Positions 25,725 to 36,560 of a DNA stretch of 64,000 nt are shown here, piece after piece. This stretch comes from Antedon mediterranea (Eukaryota; Echinodermata; Crinoidea; Comatulida; Antedonidae), in the NCBI RefSeq assembly GCF_964355755.1, contig NC_092677.1, positions 25,700,101 to 25,764,100 on the forward strand. Direction: 5' to 3'. Numbering within the stretch: the first letter of the stretch is position 1; each line of letters opens with the position of its first letter. The notes under the pieces are model-generated. The model saw only the letters and a program-made list of their open reading frames with translations, did no database searches and had not been told where the DNA came from. The position numbers and the translations under genes are program-made.

Positions 25725-25787
25725 CAACTTGGTTGGATCGTGTATCAGTGTATAGAGATATTGAATAATGTTAAAAATTACACGCAG
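25725..25787 (-). CDS. Orphan coding exon, product unknown
   Basis: A 63-nt exon with a TTGAGTTCAG acceptor and a strong GTGAGT donor, open in one frame at phase 0 on both sides. It reads LRVIFNIIQYLYTL then IHDPTKL, amphipathic and protein-like. I found no reliable neighbouring coding exon. A possible noncoding first exon of the same gene ends at a GTAAGT donor near 29647. It could also be chance. Confidence 0.3.
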
Positions 25788-26396
25788 CTGAACTCAAAAC
25801 CAGTATACTAACTATCCAGAATTATAAAAAAAATCATCTTAAATCAATGATTTTGATTAAATATTGCAATTGTTTACATTTTTTTTCATAATCTTACATT
25901 CCTCCAGGCAAAAGTGTAATTTCACCCTGATTCCACAACATAAAAGAATTGTGTTGATGGACATAACAATTTTTACTTAAGTATCTTCTAAATTAACTTT
26001 ACTTAAGCAAAAAAAAAAAAAAATGTATTACCAGTTTAATTTAAAAGACAATTCTGGTTTTGGGGAGATTTTCTGTTTTCAATGTGTATGTCTGGACAGA
26101 TGTGTACATTTAAATTTTGAAAGGTAAAAAACATATACCTTAAGAATACTACTGATAGTCTATGAACAATACTATTGTTCTATTGTAATGAATCAGTGAA
26201 TTATACAGTAATCCCACACAAGTCCCACACAAGTCCCACGCAACACTCACTGTCCATTATTTATTACAATAGACAAAGTTCATAGACTTGTCTGTTGTCC
26301 CACATACTGTAAAATCAAATGTCTGATATTAGGCCTACTGATATCTACTTACTAACACAGTTACAACACTGAGGAATTATTTAGTTTCATTCCTCC

Positions 26397-26516
26397 ATAT
26401 GCCAAAATATGGTATTGATATGCCCAAATATGGTAGTGATATGACATCATCATATCCATATATGGGCACATCACATTTTTTGTCACATAAAGTTTGATAG
26501 TGTAGACAGAGCTTTA
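26397..26516. repeat. MITE-A copy 11 (left end missing)
   Basis: Two internal units and the right inverted end remain. Confidence 0.75.
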
Positions 26517-27016
26517 ATAAATAAGGTGTAAAATAAATGTTATCAAGGGGATGTATTTCTGTTGTCCAACCAATGCTTCGTTCATACTGTAGTGTAAAAG
26601 TCTAATCAAATCTAATAATCACTTATAAAAGGTTAAAAAAAAACCAGTTAATATACCAACAATCCCAGAATGTTATCTGCAATTGCTCTGGTGTAACAAG
26701 TCACATGTTACTTTCGTTTCCTTTATTTTGCAATTGTGTTGTACACTATTGACCTCCAAGGAGGCCAACTGTTAAATACGGTAATTCAGTTTTTTTACAA
26801 GGCTGAAAATTGTTTCATTTTTATATTTGTCAAATAGAATACTCCAATAAGATATGGCAATTGTTTTCACCCCCAACGTGTTATTTTTGGAACAGTATAT
26901 TTTATAATGATATTATTGTTACATTGAATAAATTCATCTGGTTCCAAATAATATTTTTGTGGATTTTTACTTTTATGTTAAACCAAGACAACAAAAAGGA
27001 ATGAAATTACCTTCGT

Positions 27017-27049
27017 GACGTTTCGCCGACAATCTGTCAGCTGCTTCAG
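27017..27049 (-). ncRNA. Hammerhead-ribozyme-like motif, left arm
   Basis: The inverted copy of the motif at 28353-28385, on the minus strand. Confidence 0.45.
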
Positions 27050-27157
27050 ACTAATGCCTGGGTTGGAATGGTCTGGTTTTTTGTAAGTGACGCTGAACAG
27101 CGCCACCAGCCGTCTGGTTGGTATTGACGGTAGAGCGTCTCCGCTGGCCCAATTGCA

Positions 27158-28351
27158 ATGGGATCTCCGGTAAGCCCTCTGATAGCGAATATCTATTTAG
27201 AATGGTTAGAAGAGGAAGCCATTAAGAGCGCAGATAGAACCATCAAACAACGTTTTTGGAGACGGTATGTTGATGATGTTTTTGCCATTGTCCATAAAGA
27301 TGCACCTCTCCCCCTCAATCGCCATCTTGATAGCATTGACCCGTCGGACAACATCAAGTTTACCACAGAAATAATGTCAGAGAAACAAATACCATTCTTG
27401 GACATGATTATCACGATTAAACAAGATGGAACACTCGCTACCAAGGTATACCGAAAACCAACTCACACCGACCAATACTTGGACTTCCACTCTAATCATC
27501 CCTTAGAACACAAACTAAGCGTGGTTAACACGTTAGTGAATAGAGCAGACACAATTGTTAGTGAAGAGAAAGATAAAAAACATGAGTTGGAACACATTAG
27601 AAAAGCATTGAAAATTTGTAACTATCCAAAATGGTCAGTAGACAGAGTCGTAAACAAGAGAAAAGAACAAAAGTCAATAAACAAATCAGAAGAACGCCAA
27701 AGAAAGGAAATGGAGAAGATGAAAGCTCACATAGGTATCCCATACATACACGGAATTTCTGAAAAGATTCGACGCACTTTTGCTAAGCACAAAGTGAACA
27801 CTTTCTTCATTCCAAGTAATAAATTAAAGAATGGACTAGTCCACCCAAAAGATAGAATAAAAACGGAAGACATGTGCGGGGTTATATACGAAGTGAACTG
27901 TCTAAACTGTGAGAAAGTATATATAGGAGAGACCGGAAGGGCACTGAATACAAGAATTGGGGAACATAAAAAAGACGTATCAACACACAACCAAGTAGTT
28001 AGAACACGTGCTAATAGAAATTCTTCGTCCAAGGTTTTACATAAGTCAGCCATAACTGACCACGCTATAGGGAATGACCATATTCCAAATTGGAATGCGA
28101 GAGTTATTGAAAAAGAAGCACAGACAGACAAAAGAAAAATAAAAGAATCTATCTGCATAAGAAAAAGACCACATAATATCAACAGAGACATTGGTGGGTA
28201 TGACCTCCCACATACATATGATAGTTTGCTGGAAAAAGTTGAAGCAGGAGGGGGCCAGCGGAGACGCTCTACCGTCAATACCAACCAGACGGCTGGTGGC
28301 GCTGTTCAGCGTCACTTACAAAAAACCAGACCATTCCAACCCAGGCATTAG
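27158..28351 (+). CDS. Penelope-like reverse transcriptase with GIY-YIG endonuclease, N-terminally truncated, 397 codons
   Basis: The frame opens at MGSPVSPLIANIYLEWLEEE, the conserved RT stretch just before the catalytic box. RRYVDDVFAI (about residue 35) is the YVDD active site, followed by IPFLDMIITI. Around residues 239-275 CGVIYEVNC, C.KVYIGETGR and RIGEHKKD form the GIY-YIG nuclease signature typical of Penelope elements, where it makes the target nick. A complete element codes for about twice this length, so the RT fingers are missing and the protein should be inactive. The last 30 or so codons are translated from the right inverted arm. The frame is otherwise intact, with no internal stop, which points to a fairly recent insertion. 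The 5' ATG is internal to the original protein. Confidence 0.88.
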   Translation: MGSPVSPLIANIYLEWLEEEAIKSADRTIKQRFWRRYVDDVFAIVHKDAPLPLNRHLDSIDPSDNIKFTTEIMSEKQIPFLDMIITIKQDGTLATKVYRKPTHTDQYLDFHSNHPLEHKLSVVNTLVNRADTIVSEEKDKKHELEHIRKALKICNYPKWSVDRVVNKRKEQKSINKSEERQRKEMEKMKAHIGIPYIHGISEKIRRTFAKHKVNTFFIPSNKLKNGLVHPKDRIKTEDMCGVIYEVNCLNCEKVYIGETGRALNTRIGEHKKDVSTHNQVVRTRANRNSSSKVLHKSAITDHAIGNDHIPNWNARVIEKEAQTDKRKIKESICIRKRPHNINRDIGGYDLPHTYDSLLEKVEAGGGQRRRSTVNTNQTAGGAVQRHLQKTRPFQPRH

Positions 28352-28352
28352 T

Positions 28353-28385
28353 CTGAAGCAGCTGACAGATTGTCGGCGAAACGTC
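28353..28385 (+). ncRNA. Hammerhead-ribozyme-like motif, right arm
   Basis: CTGAAGC is followed by a perfect 7-bp stem (GCTGACA / TGTCGGC, loop GAT) and then GAAACGTC, the layout of minimal hammerheads known from Penelope pLTRs. The first core box departs from CUGANGA at its last base, and I could not form a convincing stem I, so activity is unsure. Confidence 0.5.
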
Positions 28386-28460
28386 ACGAAGGTAATTTCA
28401 TTCCTTTTTGTTGTCTTGGTTTAACATAAAAGTAAAAATCCACAAAGATATTATTGTTGT

Positions 28461-30635
28461 TCCGGAGTAAAACATTAAAACGTAAGGTCCGAGATAGATA
28501 AAAATCAATACATACACCCTTCTTGAACAACGGAGTTACAGGCCTAATGATATAAGCCTCTTCAACATAAACTCCTAAAAGTAATGTTTTATTGCTATTT
28601 TTTGTTTTTTTTAAATCTAGGCCTACCATACTCTTCTAATAATCTTCTTAATTAATGATTAACGTTACTTACAAACCTCATGTTTATAATTTAATATGTA
28701 TTCTTTTGTGATAAATTATAAAATAAATAAAAAATGTAATTGTAATTCACTTTTAAATTGCATCCAAAACCATTTATAATGTTTTAAGGCAAACCACTCT
28801 TTGCAGTTTAAAAATATAAACAGAAAATAAAACATACATTGATTTCTGCTCTTACAGTACCTTTAGTAATTCTTACCTTTAGTAAAGTTAAGAGGCAATG
28901 AGTTTTTTTTTAAACTCGTAGGGAGCCTCTTCTCTCATATGTGTGTATGTGTGTGTATTTGTCAAGATTGTTTTTGAATGAATTTACACTCTTGCTATTG
29001 ACAACAGATTCGGGCAGCGAGTTCCACTTGTTAATTACTCTAGTATCAAAAAAATTATTCCGTTTAGTTGAGTTCCATCTAGGTTTCTTTAATTTCTTTA
29101 GTTTCTGGAAATTTTTCTGATTCTATAATGGCCACAGTTCGATCGAAGTATTCGCGGAAAAGTAGCTGTTTTAAAAGGCATTTTTTATTGTGATAAAGGT
29201 AATATAACGGTGGCTAAATCATCATGGGAACATGTTACAGAATGGCCCAAAATTGTATGATGTGGGTGTGAGAAAAAAATTAAGCGAGAAGTCGAAAATA
29301 TAACAGTGTGGTGCGAAACTGCAGTAGCGCCATGTTTTAATGTATATACTGTGCAAACAATTGATATACTGCAAACCAGACTAAGCTAGGCCTAGCCTAG
29401 ACAATGTCTTAAGACCACGAACAGAGGCGGAGCGGAGAGGACCCGACACCCTCCCTGTTCCTCTTCCTTGACGTCTGTCTCATCTCACGCCTGCTTCCGT
29501 GTATTTACACACCATCGGTAAAGTTTGCGGACGATATTAAGCATGAATTTTAAATTGTATCGATTAACAATTCCCACAAAACGTACTCCACATACAATAC
29601 TTATGAATGTTGAAAGTTAATTCGCATAATATTTAGAAACTTACCTTTAATATAGCATTAATACGTCTAGTTTAGTAAGAGATGAAACACGTTCGAAGAT
29701 CGCAAGAAAAATCTTCTTCTCTCCAACAACCAACAAAACTGGTCTGAACAAAAATGGATTAATCGAAAATCTTACGTGGAATGTGATTCGAAATTGAATA
29801 TGGTATGATTAAAATTGGCAAGGATAATTGCTAGAAAATTGTTCACACTTATTTTTGCATTTCTTTTAAGCTTATACGATTATTTTTATGAGCAAACGAT
29901 TATAGTAATTTAATGTTTTGTAATGTCAACATTACATTTTCCCCATTAGAATAATGCAGCGGTCCTAAATTTATGAGGGCGGTATTTATAAACTAAAGTT
30001 TTAACAAAAGAAAATCGATACAGGTATTACAACACAACTTTTTTTAACGAGAATACAGTATCTGTGGTTTTGTGATGGTCATATTTCTGGTATTTTAGTG
30101 GCTGCCACAGAAAACACATACCGTACATGCTACAATTACCGTATAGAAAAATACGAAAAAAACTGTATATATTTTTATCAACAGAGCAAAATTTATTACT
30201 AGAAATTGTTTTATATTTACAGGAAAGCATAAGAAAGCACAGCAAAAAATAAACCCAACTGGACAGTTGAAACTGAAACTTTTGCAAGCTTCACTTTGAA
30301 TACAACATACGCCTAGCTATGTATATTTGAACAGATTTGTACAGTTGTAGAATATATTCAATTAAAACTTGTAAGACTGGTAGTATACTGCAGTACAACT
30401 ACATACATAGCACCACTACAAACTCCAACAGCATTGCACATGATGTGGGCTGGTGGCAATATTTATGCTGCGTTAATAATTGTCATACTGTATGTTCATT
30501 CGTTATTTCGCATACTGTTCAGTTTAATCAGCAGGAAAAAAATCTGGCAGAAAAATAACTCTGGCATGTGACAATGTTTCTTGTATGTAGGCTGGGGATC
30601 ATTGTTTTAATTTTTACTTTGTTAATTCTGTGTGT
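28461..30635. other. Interval between the Penelope element and NOP10
   Basis: Holds a LINE fragment, a GC-richer patch at 29390-29540 that looks promoter-like, and a possible minus-strand noncoding exon whose CTATATTAAAG donor border (GTAAGTTTC) lies at 29646. No coding exon is convincing. Confidence 0.35.
28890..29110 (-). mobile_element. LINE reverse-transcriptase C-terminal fragment
   Basis: The minus strand reads NNFFDTRVINKWNSLPESVV and then VNSFKNNLDKY, the familiar end of CR1/L2-like LINE proteins. No upstream RT motifs remain. Confidence 0.75.
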
Positions 30636-30970
30636 TCATTATCTGCCTGTGTGTTTATTATCTGCCTGCGTGTTCATTATCTGCCTACGTGTTCATCATC
30701 TGCCTGCATGTTCATCATCTGCCAGTGTGTTCATTATTTGCCAGTGTGTTCATTATTTTCCAGTGTGTTCATTATCTGCCAGTGTGTTCATTATCTGCCC
30801 GTGTGTTCATTATCTGCCCTTGTGTTCATTATCTGCCCGTGTGTTCATTATCTGCCCGTGTGTTCATTATCTGCCCGTGTGTTCATTATCTGCCCTTGTG
30901 TTCATGATCTGTTCGTGTGTTCATGATCTGTTCGTGTGTTCATTATCTATCTGTGTGTTCATTGTCTATT
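30636..30970. repeat. 19-bp minisatellite in the NOP10 3' UTR
   Basis: About 17 copies of TTCATTATCTGCCCGTGTG with small variation, starting 4 bp beyond the NOP10 stop codon. All three plus-strand frames are open through it. Confidence 0.9.
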
Positions 30971-30973
30971 TGT

Positions 30974-31671
30974 TCAAAAGGTAGGTTTAGGTTGTTGTGT
31001 CAAAAGCTGGCCAAAGCGTTTCTTGATAGTCACCCTTTGTCTACTGTATTTGTCATCAGGTGAAAACCGAGCTGTTATAAAAAGAAAAAAAGAATTATAA
31101 AATATAATTAAGAAATACTACTGTTTTTCAGAGCTTTTCTTAATATATATTTAAATATTTGAATTAAAATTACCTGGATGTGCTGACAAAGTTGGTTTGT
31201 TATTCATATCCATTTTCTGTAAATGAAAAATAATAAACATTAAATAATAAAATAGATGAAAAACACTTTATTCAAATAATGGAAAATTAAAATTAATAAT
31301 CAAATCCAACCAACATTACAAAATAAAGACAACATCTCTCACTGATAGTCACAATCTAGCAAGATGACCTCCAATTTTCAGAAACCAACGCAAGGCTAGG
31401 CCTAGCCTAGACTAACTGCCTAATGAAGGTTACGCTACCTACCTAGCCTAAAGACAGTAGTAGTAGTAGTAGTAGTAGTACTAGTATACTACTAGTAAGT
31501 AGAGAGAGGAGGCCTAGCTTTTTACGTAGTAGTAGAGTTTACTTACTAAATTATTGTGATTTTGTCTTCTCTATCTACTGTGTGTATAGCTTAATCAGTA
31601 TAACAAATTATACTTACTTCTAGTGTATATATTCTATCACCAGTTTCATTTAAATAATACATTAAAAACAT
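30974..31671 (-). CDS. NOP10: H/ACA ribonucleoprotein subunit NOP10, complete, 3 exons, 64 aa
   Basis: Exons: 31618-31671, 31174-31216, 30974-31071, 195 nt in total. The product is exactly 64 residues, as in human. NOP10 is a core protein of H/ACA snoRNPs with dyskerin, NHP2 and GAR1, guiding pseudouridylation and stabilising telomerase RNA in the nucleolus. It starts [18 protein letters not shown], then [17 protein letters not shown] and [14 protein letters not shown], matching the human protein almost throughout. The middle ([10 protein letters not shown]) is the least conserved part, and the zinc-binding cysteines of archaeal Nop10 are absent, as expected for the eukaryotic form. The gene shares a neighbourhood with EMC4, as in vertebrates. 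Confidence 0.96.
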
Positions 31672-31830
31672 TGTGAATTAATTTTGGTAACAAAGTCTGC
31701 GTAAACAAAAACCGCAAATAAAAAAGAAACTGTTTCGCACGTGGTATCGAAAATGTTATCGATATAGATCAAAGCGCCCTCTTTGTATTGATTGCTCAAT
31801 ACACTTAAAGATATGCATCTTCCGTGTGGA

Positions 31831-31903
31831 GCCCGGTTAGCTCAGTCGGTAGAGCATCAGACTTTTAATCTGAGGGTCAAGGGTTCAAGTCCCTTATCGG
31901 GCG
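31831..31903 (+). tRNA. tRNA-Lys(UUU), copy 1
   Basis: A 73-nt intronless cloverleaf: acceptor GCCCGGT/ATCGGGC, D arm TAGCTCAGTCGGTAGAGC, anticodon loop CTTTTAA, T arm GGGTTCAAGTCCC. A T-run terminator follows 6 bases later. Confidence 0.97.
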
Positions 31904-32538
31904 ACTCAATTTTTTTTTTATTCATCAAATAATTTGAATTGTTTGAAAAATATTGATATACATTTGAAAATAATTGATGGCAATATCGTGCTATCCTATT
32001 TGTTAGTAAATAGTGTAAAATAAAAATTTACTGTTTAGATCCATCGTTTATGGAGTGAGTGCAGAATCTGTTTGGGCTTTAGCCTATTCCATGGAGTTAC
32101 TCCATGCCTATTCTCATTCCTGGTTATTTTTACATTGATGACCGAATAAATATTATTATTATTATTATATTATAAATCCATCGTTTTCATATACATTTTT
32201 CAGACCTATCAAATTAAATATCAAATTTTTCAATTATTGAATTTTGATACTGTAATATGAATATTGGTTCTATGATTATGTAAAATCTATTTTTCCTAAT
32301 AGTTTATTTAATTCGATTGTTTTCTTTAAAGGAACATCCAGAAAGATTTAAAAATGGAGGTATACAAAATATTTTTAACAATTTACTATATACAATTTGC
32401 TTATACCCTACTGATCATTCAGTTTTGGCTTGTAAAATCACCAAAAAAAGACAAAAAGAGACACGTGTGACACTCTATTCAAATACATTAATGAACTATT
32501 ACCAATTAGCTGACCCATTCAACACCTGAGAGTGTGAA

Positions 32539-32611
32539 GCCCGGTTAGCTCAGCTGGTAGAGCATCAGACTTTTAATCTGAGGGTCAAGGGTTCAAGTCC
32601 CTTATCGGGCG
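32539..32611 (+). tRNA. tRNA-Lys(UUU), copy 2
   Basis: Differs from copy 1 only in the D loop (CAGCTGGTAG). The same GTGTG-like text precedes it, and a T6 run follows. Confidence 0.97.
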
Positions 32612-33022
32612 ACGTAATTTTTTAAATCATCAAATTATTGTAATATAATGAAAAATTATCAAATTATTGTAATATAATGAGTACTGTATCAATTATCCTC
32701 TATTAATTTAAAAACTTATGATTTATAAAATAAACACTCATATACAATTATCAAATTAATTTAATTTTTCTAATATGAATAAATGATAGGAATGTGTGCT
32801 AGATTCTAGATAATTATGTCTTTTCTAATAACATTTAAAATTGGAATGTTCTTCTGCTGAACATGGAGGTATAAGAATTATTTAATCTTACACAAAATTA
32901 ATTATCTTTATACCACCTTGATCGGAGATAAATTTTGACTGGAAGGTAATCCACAACAACAAAAAAAGTCAGAACTTATTGCTAATTAAATGACCCTTTG
33001 TTCACCCCTGCGTGTGTGTGGA

Positions 33023-33095
33023 GCCCGGTTAGCTCAGCTGGTAGAGCATCAGACTTTTAATCTGAGGGTCAAGGGTTCAAGTCCCTTATCGGGCG
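33023..33095 (+). tRNA. tRNA-Lys(UUU), copy 3
   Basis: Identical to copy 2 across the mature sequence; preceded by GTGTGTGTGGA, followed by a T5 run. From 33096 to 33831 I see only AT-rich DNA and probably the 3' UTR of EMC4. Confidence 0.97.
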
Positions 33096-33831
33096 ACTCA
33101 AATTTTTAATCAAATAAAATAATAAAACAAAACGCCTTTCCTATTTGTGAGCTTTTATTGAAGGTTTTCTAATCTAATAATTTTTTTTTTTACAGTATTA
33201 CGAAAAAACTAAAAAAAAACATAGAGACAGGAATAATTTCTATATATTTTTTTCAGGAAAACAGTCTATTTATAATAAATAGGTAAAAAAGAAAATAACC
33301 ACACTTATATTTACTGCACCTTTTTACAAAATTCAGGCCATATAATTTAATTCAAATATGTTTACAACTTCATATGTTTACTGTCTGACTTTGAAAAACA
33401 TACTTTTTTCTGTTTTTTAAAATTTAATTTTTATGTAAGCCTAAATTATTATTATAAATTAGACAACATATATTGTACATTATGAAGTATGTGATGGTTC
33501 TGCAAAAATCTTCTCTTTGATAACATAGACTTCATGTTACTACAAATGAGGCAAATAAAATTGCTGTTAATGACGTATATTTAAACTTTTCCATAGCACA
33601 ATAAACACCAAATAAACAAGCGAATATCATTTAACAATTTTATTTGTGTTTCTTGTTTTTATTGTTTTCCATATTTCTTCCTTAATTGAAGTTGATTGAT
33701 GCCGATTGATTGATACAAATGGACGAAAAGTTAGTTACATCAATATTGTTAGTGTCGTAACTTTATTTAGGACGATGGTAATGCACTGGTTAGTTTAATG
33801 TCTGTGATAAATTCTGTACATGTGGCTGAAT

Positions 33832-35931
33832 TCACAATACAACACCACCACCTGAGTACTCCATTCTCTGAAAGTAAAAGAATAAAAAGTTGTCATGTTT
33901 AGTAGAGAAATGAATGAATACACAGGGATCTAAACACTTTATTTTAATGTACTTGTCAATTGTATAACCCACCATCTATCCGATGTGCGCCATATCTTAT
34001 GAATACCATGACGCACCCCTGCGTCAAAAAAGTGAGTTGCCTTTTGGTGACCATGACGCATCCATTTTGATCATGATATGCTGGTTAGTAAAGTAATAGA
34101 CATTGATGACACACCATTGTTCATTGATGTGATGTACCATCTAGGTTTTTGACGCACCTCTGTGTCAATAATTATTTGTAAATGACACATCCATGACGCA
34201 CCTCCCCCGGGGGGTTATACAATTGACAAGTGCATTAGCATGAAAATATGAAATATTTCGCAGTTTTTCGCTGCTCATACTTGACAAAAGAAACTAAACG
34301 ACTTACGGTTTGTGGATCAAGAAACGACAACCAATCAGAAGCATAGAGAGGCAAAAGGCCCATAGACGAGCATTTGTACAACGCTAGCATGACACCCATC
34401 ATGTTTGAACAAAGAAACACGGTCTTCTGGAATATTGCCTGGTTGCTTCCTTCCAGCATTTTAAAAGCTGAAAAAAAAAAATCAAATTAAGGCAAATTAA
34501 AACCGTTATCAAATCCATTATTACATTTTAAAAGCAATTATGATATACCAAGGCAATCTAACAACATGATGGTGAGCTCTGGAGATCAAAGGGTTTATCT
34601 GTGGCTGCGACACGATCAGTTCAATGACCCTTAACAGACATGTACTATGTATATAGGGAATATGTACATACACAGATCTTTGCAAGGTCAGTGTCCTGTT
34701 GTTAATATGCCTTGGATACTAAACCAAAGAGGTTATATAATAGAGTAATCACAGCTCTAGAAGCGTCACCATGTGTAGAGAGAGGGTCCAAACAATGTAC
34801 TTACTTTTTTTGTGTTGCATTATGGCCTGTATGGGCCTCCATACCATCATTCCTACCATCATAATCGGGAATATTGAAATTGAATTACCAGACATGTACA
34901 TGATAAAAAGATTCATTGGCAATTGTTTTAATGGTGCTAGCGCGATATCCCAACATTTCTGTAAAAAACACAATATTTAATAAAAATAAACATTATTAAT
35001 CAAATCACACGATACAGGCAGATGTATTGATGCAGGTCACGTGTCCATGTTGCAGCCAATAAGGAATGTGCTAATATAATAAAGTCACAGACTGCTTGAT
35101 ATTAACTGACTTTTTTTTTTTGATAGTTGATCATCGAAAAGAAAACTTACCTTGTCGACTAAACTTGAATTGTTGTCGCTATCTTGTGACGTTACTTCTA
35201 AATTCCGATTGGATGATGTAAAACCGACGGGGGCATCTAATTCTTTGCCATGACTATGTCTAAATTAAAATAAACAATTAAATTATTATTAATTGTATTT
35301 AGATTAAGAAGATTTTTCTCTTCACAAAGTTCAAATAATTATATTTCATTTAATATTAATTACTCTGTACTATGGTATTTCTAATCGATAAAAATCAGCA
35401 TTTATATTATAAACAAAATTCTGTATTATTTAATACTGTATTAATTAGTTATTACGGTAATTAAAATAGAAGATTTTACTCATTTGTCAAATCAATAATA
35501 AAAAATATCGTTGTAGTAGCTAGGCCTAGATAGGTTGAACAAAACAGAAATATACTGATCATATAAAATTTATAATGATTAATTATAGGTTGGCTAGGCC
35601 TTATCATCACTCAACCAAGGTAGGCTTCACATTCCCTCTGATAGGCTTTGCCTCCCTCTAGTAGTAGTAGAGCCTGCTTAGCTAGCCTCCTTCATATAGT
35701 TTTTATTTTAGGCCTAGGCCTAGCCTACTAGGTAGCCTTCTAGCCTTCTGTTTTACACGGTTCCTAGCTAGCCAAACACATAGTAATCAGCATAATAATG
35801 CTAACAACATCTACGTATATGATTGATAAAAAAATCACATTTTATACTTACTTAGTATTGAATTCAATCGACCATTTATGTCGATATTTATTACGGGCTG
35901 CTGGTCCACTCAACTGACCATGATGAGCCAT
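33832..35931 (-). CDS. EMC4: ER membrane protein complex subunit 4, complete, 5 exons, 179 aa
   Basis: Exons in coding order: 35852-35931, 35151-35259, 34805-34958, 34307-34467, 33832-33867; 540 nt. EMC4 is a subunit of the EMC insertase, which places tail-anchored and some multi-pass proteins in the ER membrane. Matches to the human protein (183 aa) include [59 protein letters not shown] and the terminal [11 protein letters not shown]. Two hydrophobic segments (about residues 77-100 and 125-145) fit its membrane helices. The N-terminal 60 residues are polar and diverged. The start at [10 protein letters not shown] has only a T-run and in-frame upstream stops before it. The last intron carries MITE-D. 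It diverges from NGDN. Confidence 0.95.
33951..34231. repeat. MITE-D, perfect 20-bp inverted ends
   Basis: ACTTGTCAATTGTATAACCC is exactly inverted at the right end. The interior has several GACGCACC units of both orientations. In EMC4 intron 4. Confidence 0.85.
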
Positions 35932-36560
35932 TTTTTTTTTCTAATGATCGACTGACTGAAATAAAAGGTCACACAGCAGCAGGTCAATGACACACCACGT
36001 GGTGTAAATAAAGACATCGGTGGTAAGTAAGTGGTCATAAACTGGTAAAAATATACATTATCCATTAATGATTCGATCTAAGAATGTTTCCAAACGAATA
36101 TTTCAAAATCATTAACCAACCAGGTTCCCGGAATGGTATAGGGTAGTAGAGAATATATAGAAATTCTTTTCTAGGCTAGGCCTGGCCCTAGGGCAGGCCA
36201 TGCCAGACTAGGCCTAGTTAGGTTAGGGTACTCTTCTAGGAGGGAAAGCTAGCCCTAGTCTAGGTAGGACATGTTCCATGTGTTAGGCCTACAATGTGGA
36301 GTACACACTGATATAGGCAATGCTTTAAATATAATCGCTTGATTGATTTGCATTGATGCTTATTTAGTCCTCAGTCGATTAAACTTATGTTAAAACAGTA
36401 AAATTCTGTATAGCCTATTAAGTATTAATTATATTATTCAATATTATTAAGTATTATATTATAATTTTAAATAATAAAAATGTTCAGTTTGTCAATAATT
36501 AAAAAAATGTGTTTTAGAAAATAACATTTTGATTTCCATTTTATATTTCAGATTTGAATC
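35932..36560. promoter_or_regulatory. Divergent promoter interval of EMC4 and NGDN
   Basis: Only 629 bp separate the two start codons. A splice acceptor (TTATATTTCAG) 10 bp before the NGDN ATG implies a noncoding NGDN exon within this interval. A TAGGCCTAG-rich patch lies at 36175-36290. No TATA box can be assigned with confidence. Confidence 0.55.

Larger units (their letters stand above)
26941..28460 (+). mobile_element. Penelope-like retroelement, 5'-truncated, between inverted terminal arms
   Basis: The left arm (26941 to about 27150) is the reverse complement of the right arm (about 28250-28460), roughly 210 bp each and nearly identical. Both carry GAAACGTCACGAAGG-type text and TTTAACATAAAAGTAAAAAT. 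The reverse transcriptase half lies between them, lacking the upstream RT motifs. Penelope elements are known for terminal repeats (pLTRs) in direct or inverted order. Confidence 0.85.

Noticed and set aside
27727-28284. Minus-strand open frame of 185 codons
   Set aside because: Antisense shadow of the Penelope reverse transcriptase frame.
29110-29230. Minus-strand frame LLFREYFDRTVAIIESEKF
   Set aside because: Joins directly to a LINE C-terminal fragment and has a stop shortly upstream; probably part of the same decayed retroelement.
30568-30984. Three overlapping cysteine-rich frames (138, 98 and 91 codons)
   Set aside because: They are three readings of one 19-bp minisatellite with no stop in any frame, lying next to the NOP10 stop.
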